Source: Lachnospiraceae bacterium UBA7784
GTDB lineage: Bacteria > Bacillota > Clostridia > Lachnospirales > Lachnospiraceae
NCBI GenBank assembly: GCA_002480925.1
Contig: DLDA01000029.1
Span: 1 to 5,528, forward strand
DNA: 5,528 bases
Direction of reading: 5' to 3'
Below the pieces are notes generated by a model. That model saw only the letters and a list, made by a program, of their open reading frames with translations, was not told the DNA's origin and ran no database searches. Made by a program: the position numbers and the translations under genes. Positions 5,454 to 5,528 of this stretch are shown here, one piece after another (position 1 is the first letter of the stretch; each line of letters opens with the position of its first letter).

Positions 5454-5466
5454 GCCGCTGGCGTGA
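5450..5466. repeat. Perfect 7-bp palindrome at the pepT breakpoint
   Basis: TCACGCC (5450-5456) and GGCGTGA (5460-5466) are perfect reverse complements around a 3-base loop. The position coincides with the loss of PepT similarity. No T run follows on either strand, so it is not a convincing terminator. Confidence 0.6.
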
Positions 5467-5528
5467 AGCTTATATTCTTGATCCTGACAATTGCATCTGC
5501 CGGGATTTTATTTTACTATGTTACTGCA
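5463..5528 (+). CDS. Possible N-terminus of an exported or membrane protein, runs off the right edge
   Basis: From a GTG at 5463 the plus strand reads VKLIFLILTIASAGILFYYV..., a basic residue followed by about 20 hydrophobic residues, open to the window end. This is typical of a signal anchor or a single transmembrane segment. There is no Shine-Dalgarno before the GTG. The frame is also open upstream across the antisense of pepT, so the true start may be elsewhere or the piece may be internal to a gene. No family can be named from 22 residues. Confidence 0.3.
   Translation, partial: MKLIFLILTIASAGILFYYVTA

Noticed and set aside
5361..5528. A plus-strand ATG at 5361 opens a frame of 56 codons to the window end that includes the hydrophobic segment.
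   Set aside because: Its first half is exactly antisense to the conserved pepT C-terminus and there is no ribosome binding site; only the part beyond the palindrome is considered, at low confidence.

Overview
The window looks like chromosome from a low-to-mid-GC anaerobic Firmicute, most likely Clostridia and perhaps Lachnospiraceae. This is inferred from strong AGGAGG/GGAGG ribosome binding sites, codon use rich in ATA, AGA, AGG and AGC, and the mix of families (AAA-ATPase-like/PD-(D/E)XK protein, DUF2798, LrgA/LrgB, CrcB, PepT). No rRNA or tRNA gene, CRISPR array or phage gene is visible. All convincing coding regions read on the minus strand, so transcription runs from high to low coordinates.

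From high to low coordinates: (1) 5130-5453 holds the last ~107 residues of a peptidase T. Its reading frame loses PepT likeness exactly at a perfect 7-bp palindrome (5450-5466), and the remaining bases to 5528 look like a different gene on the plus strand. This is a rearrangement scar or an assembly junction. (2) 4932-2548 is a compact five-gene operon: an unrecognised 58-aa acidic protein (4756-4932), a histidine phosphatase (4196-4744), an LrgA/CidA-like protein with a long basic tail (3635-4174, TTG start), LrgB (2950-3651, overlapping lrgA by 17 bases) and the fluoride channel CrcB/FluC (2548-2916). An extended -10 lies just upstream of the first gene. (3) 2207-2547 has no gene but is structured: a ~161-bp element with imperfect terminal inverted repeats (2345-2505), probably an insertion-sequence remnant or MITE, then a repeat shared with 1524-1552 and the promoter of the next gene. 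(4) 1650-2150 is a four-helix DUF2798 membrane protein. Its ribosome binding site is buried in an 11-bp hairpin followed by seven T, resembling a terminator/SD-sequestering control element, and an intrinsic terminator (1560-1601) follows the gene. (5) 1-1466 is the N-terminal 488 residues of an AAA-ATPase-like protein with a C-terminal PD-(D/E)XK nuclease domain, running off the left edge and with its own extended -10 promoter.

The operon combines membrane efflux functions (the LrgA/LrgB pair and a fluoride exporter) with a soluble phosphatase and a tiny acidic protein. LrgAB is known in other Firmicutes for control of murein hydrolase activity and for pyruvate or other small-molecule transport; CrcB removes fluoride. 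The tight spacing indicates co-transcription, but no shared pathway can be shown from sequence. The least explained items are the hairpin in front of the DUF2798 gene, the acidic small protein, the TIR-bounded element and the broken pepT junction.
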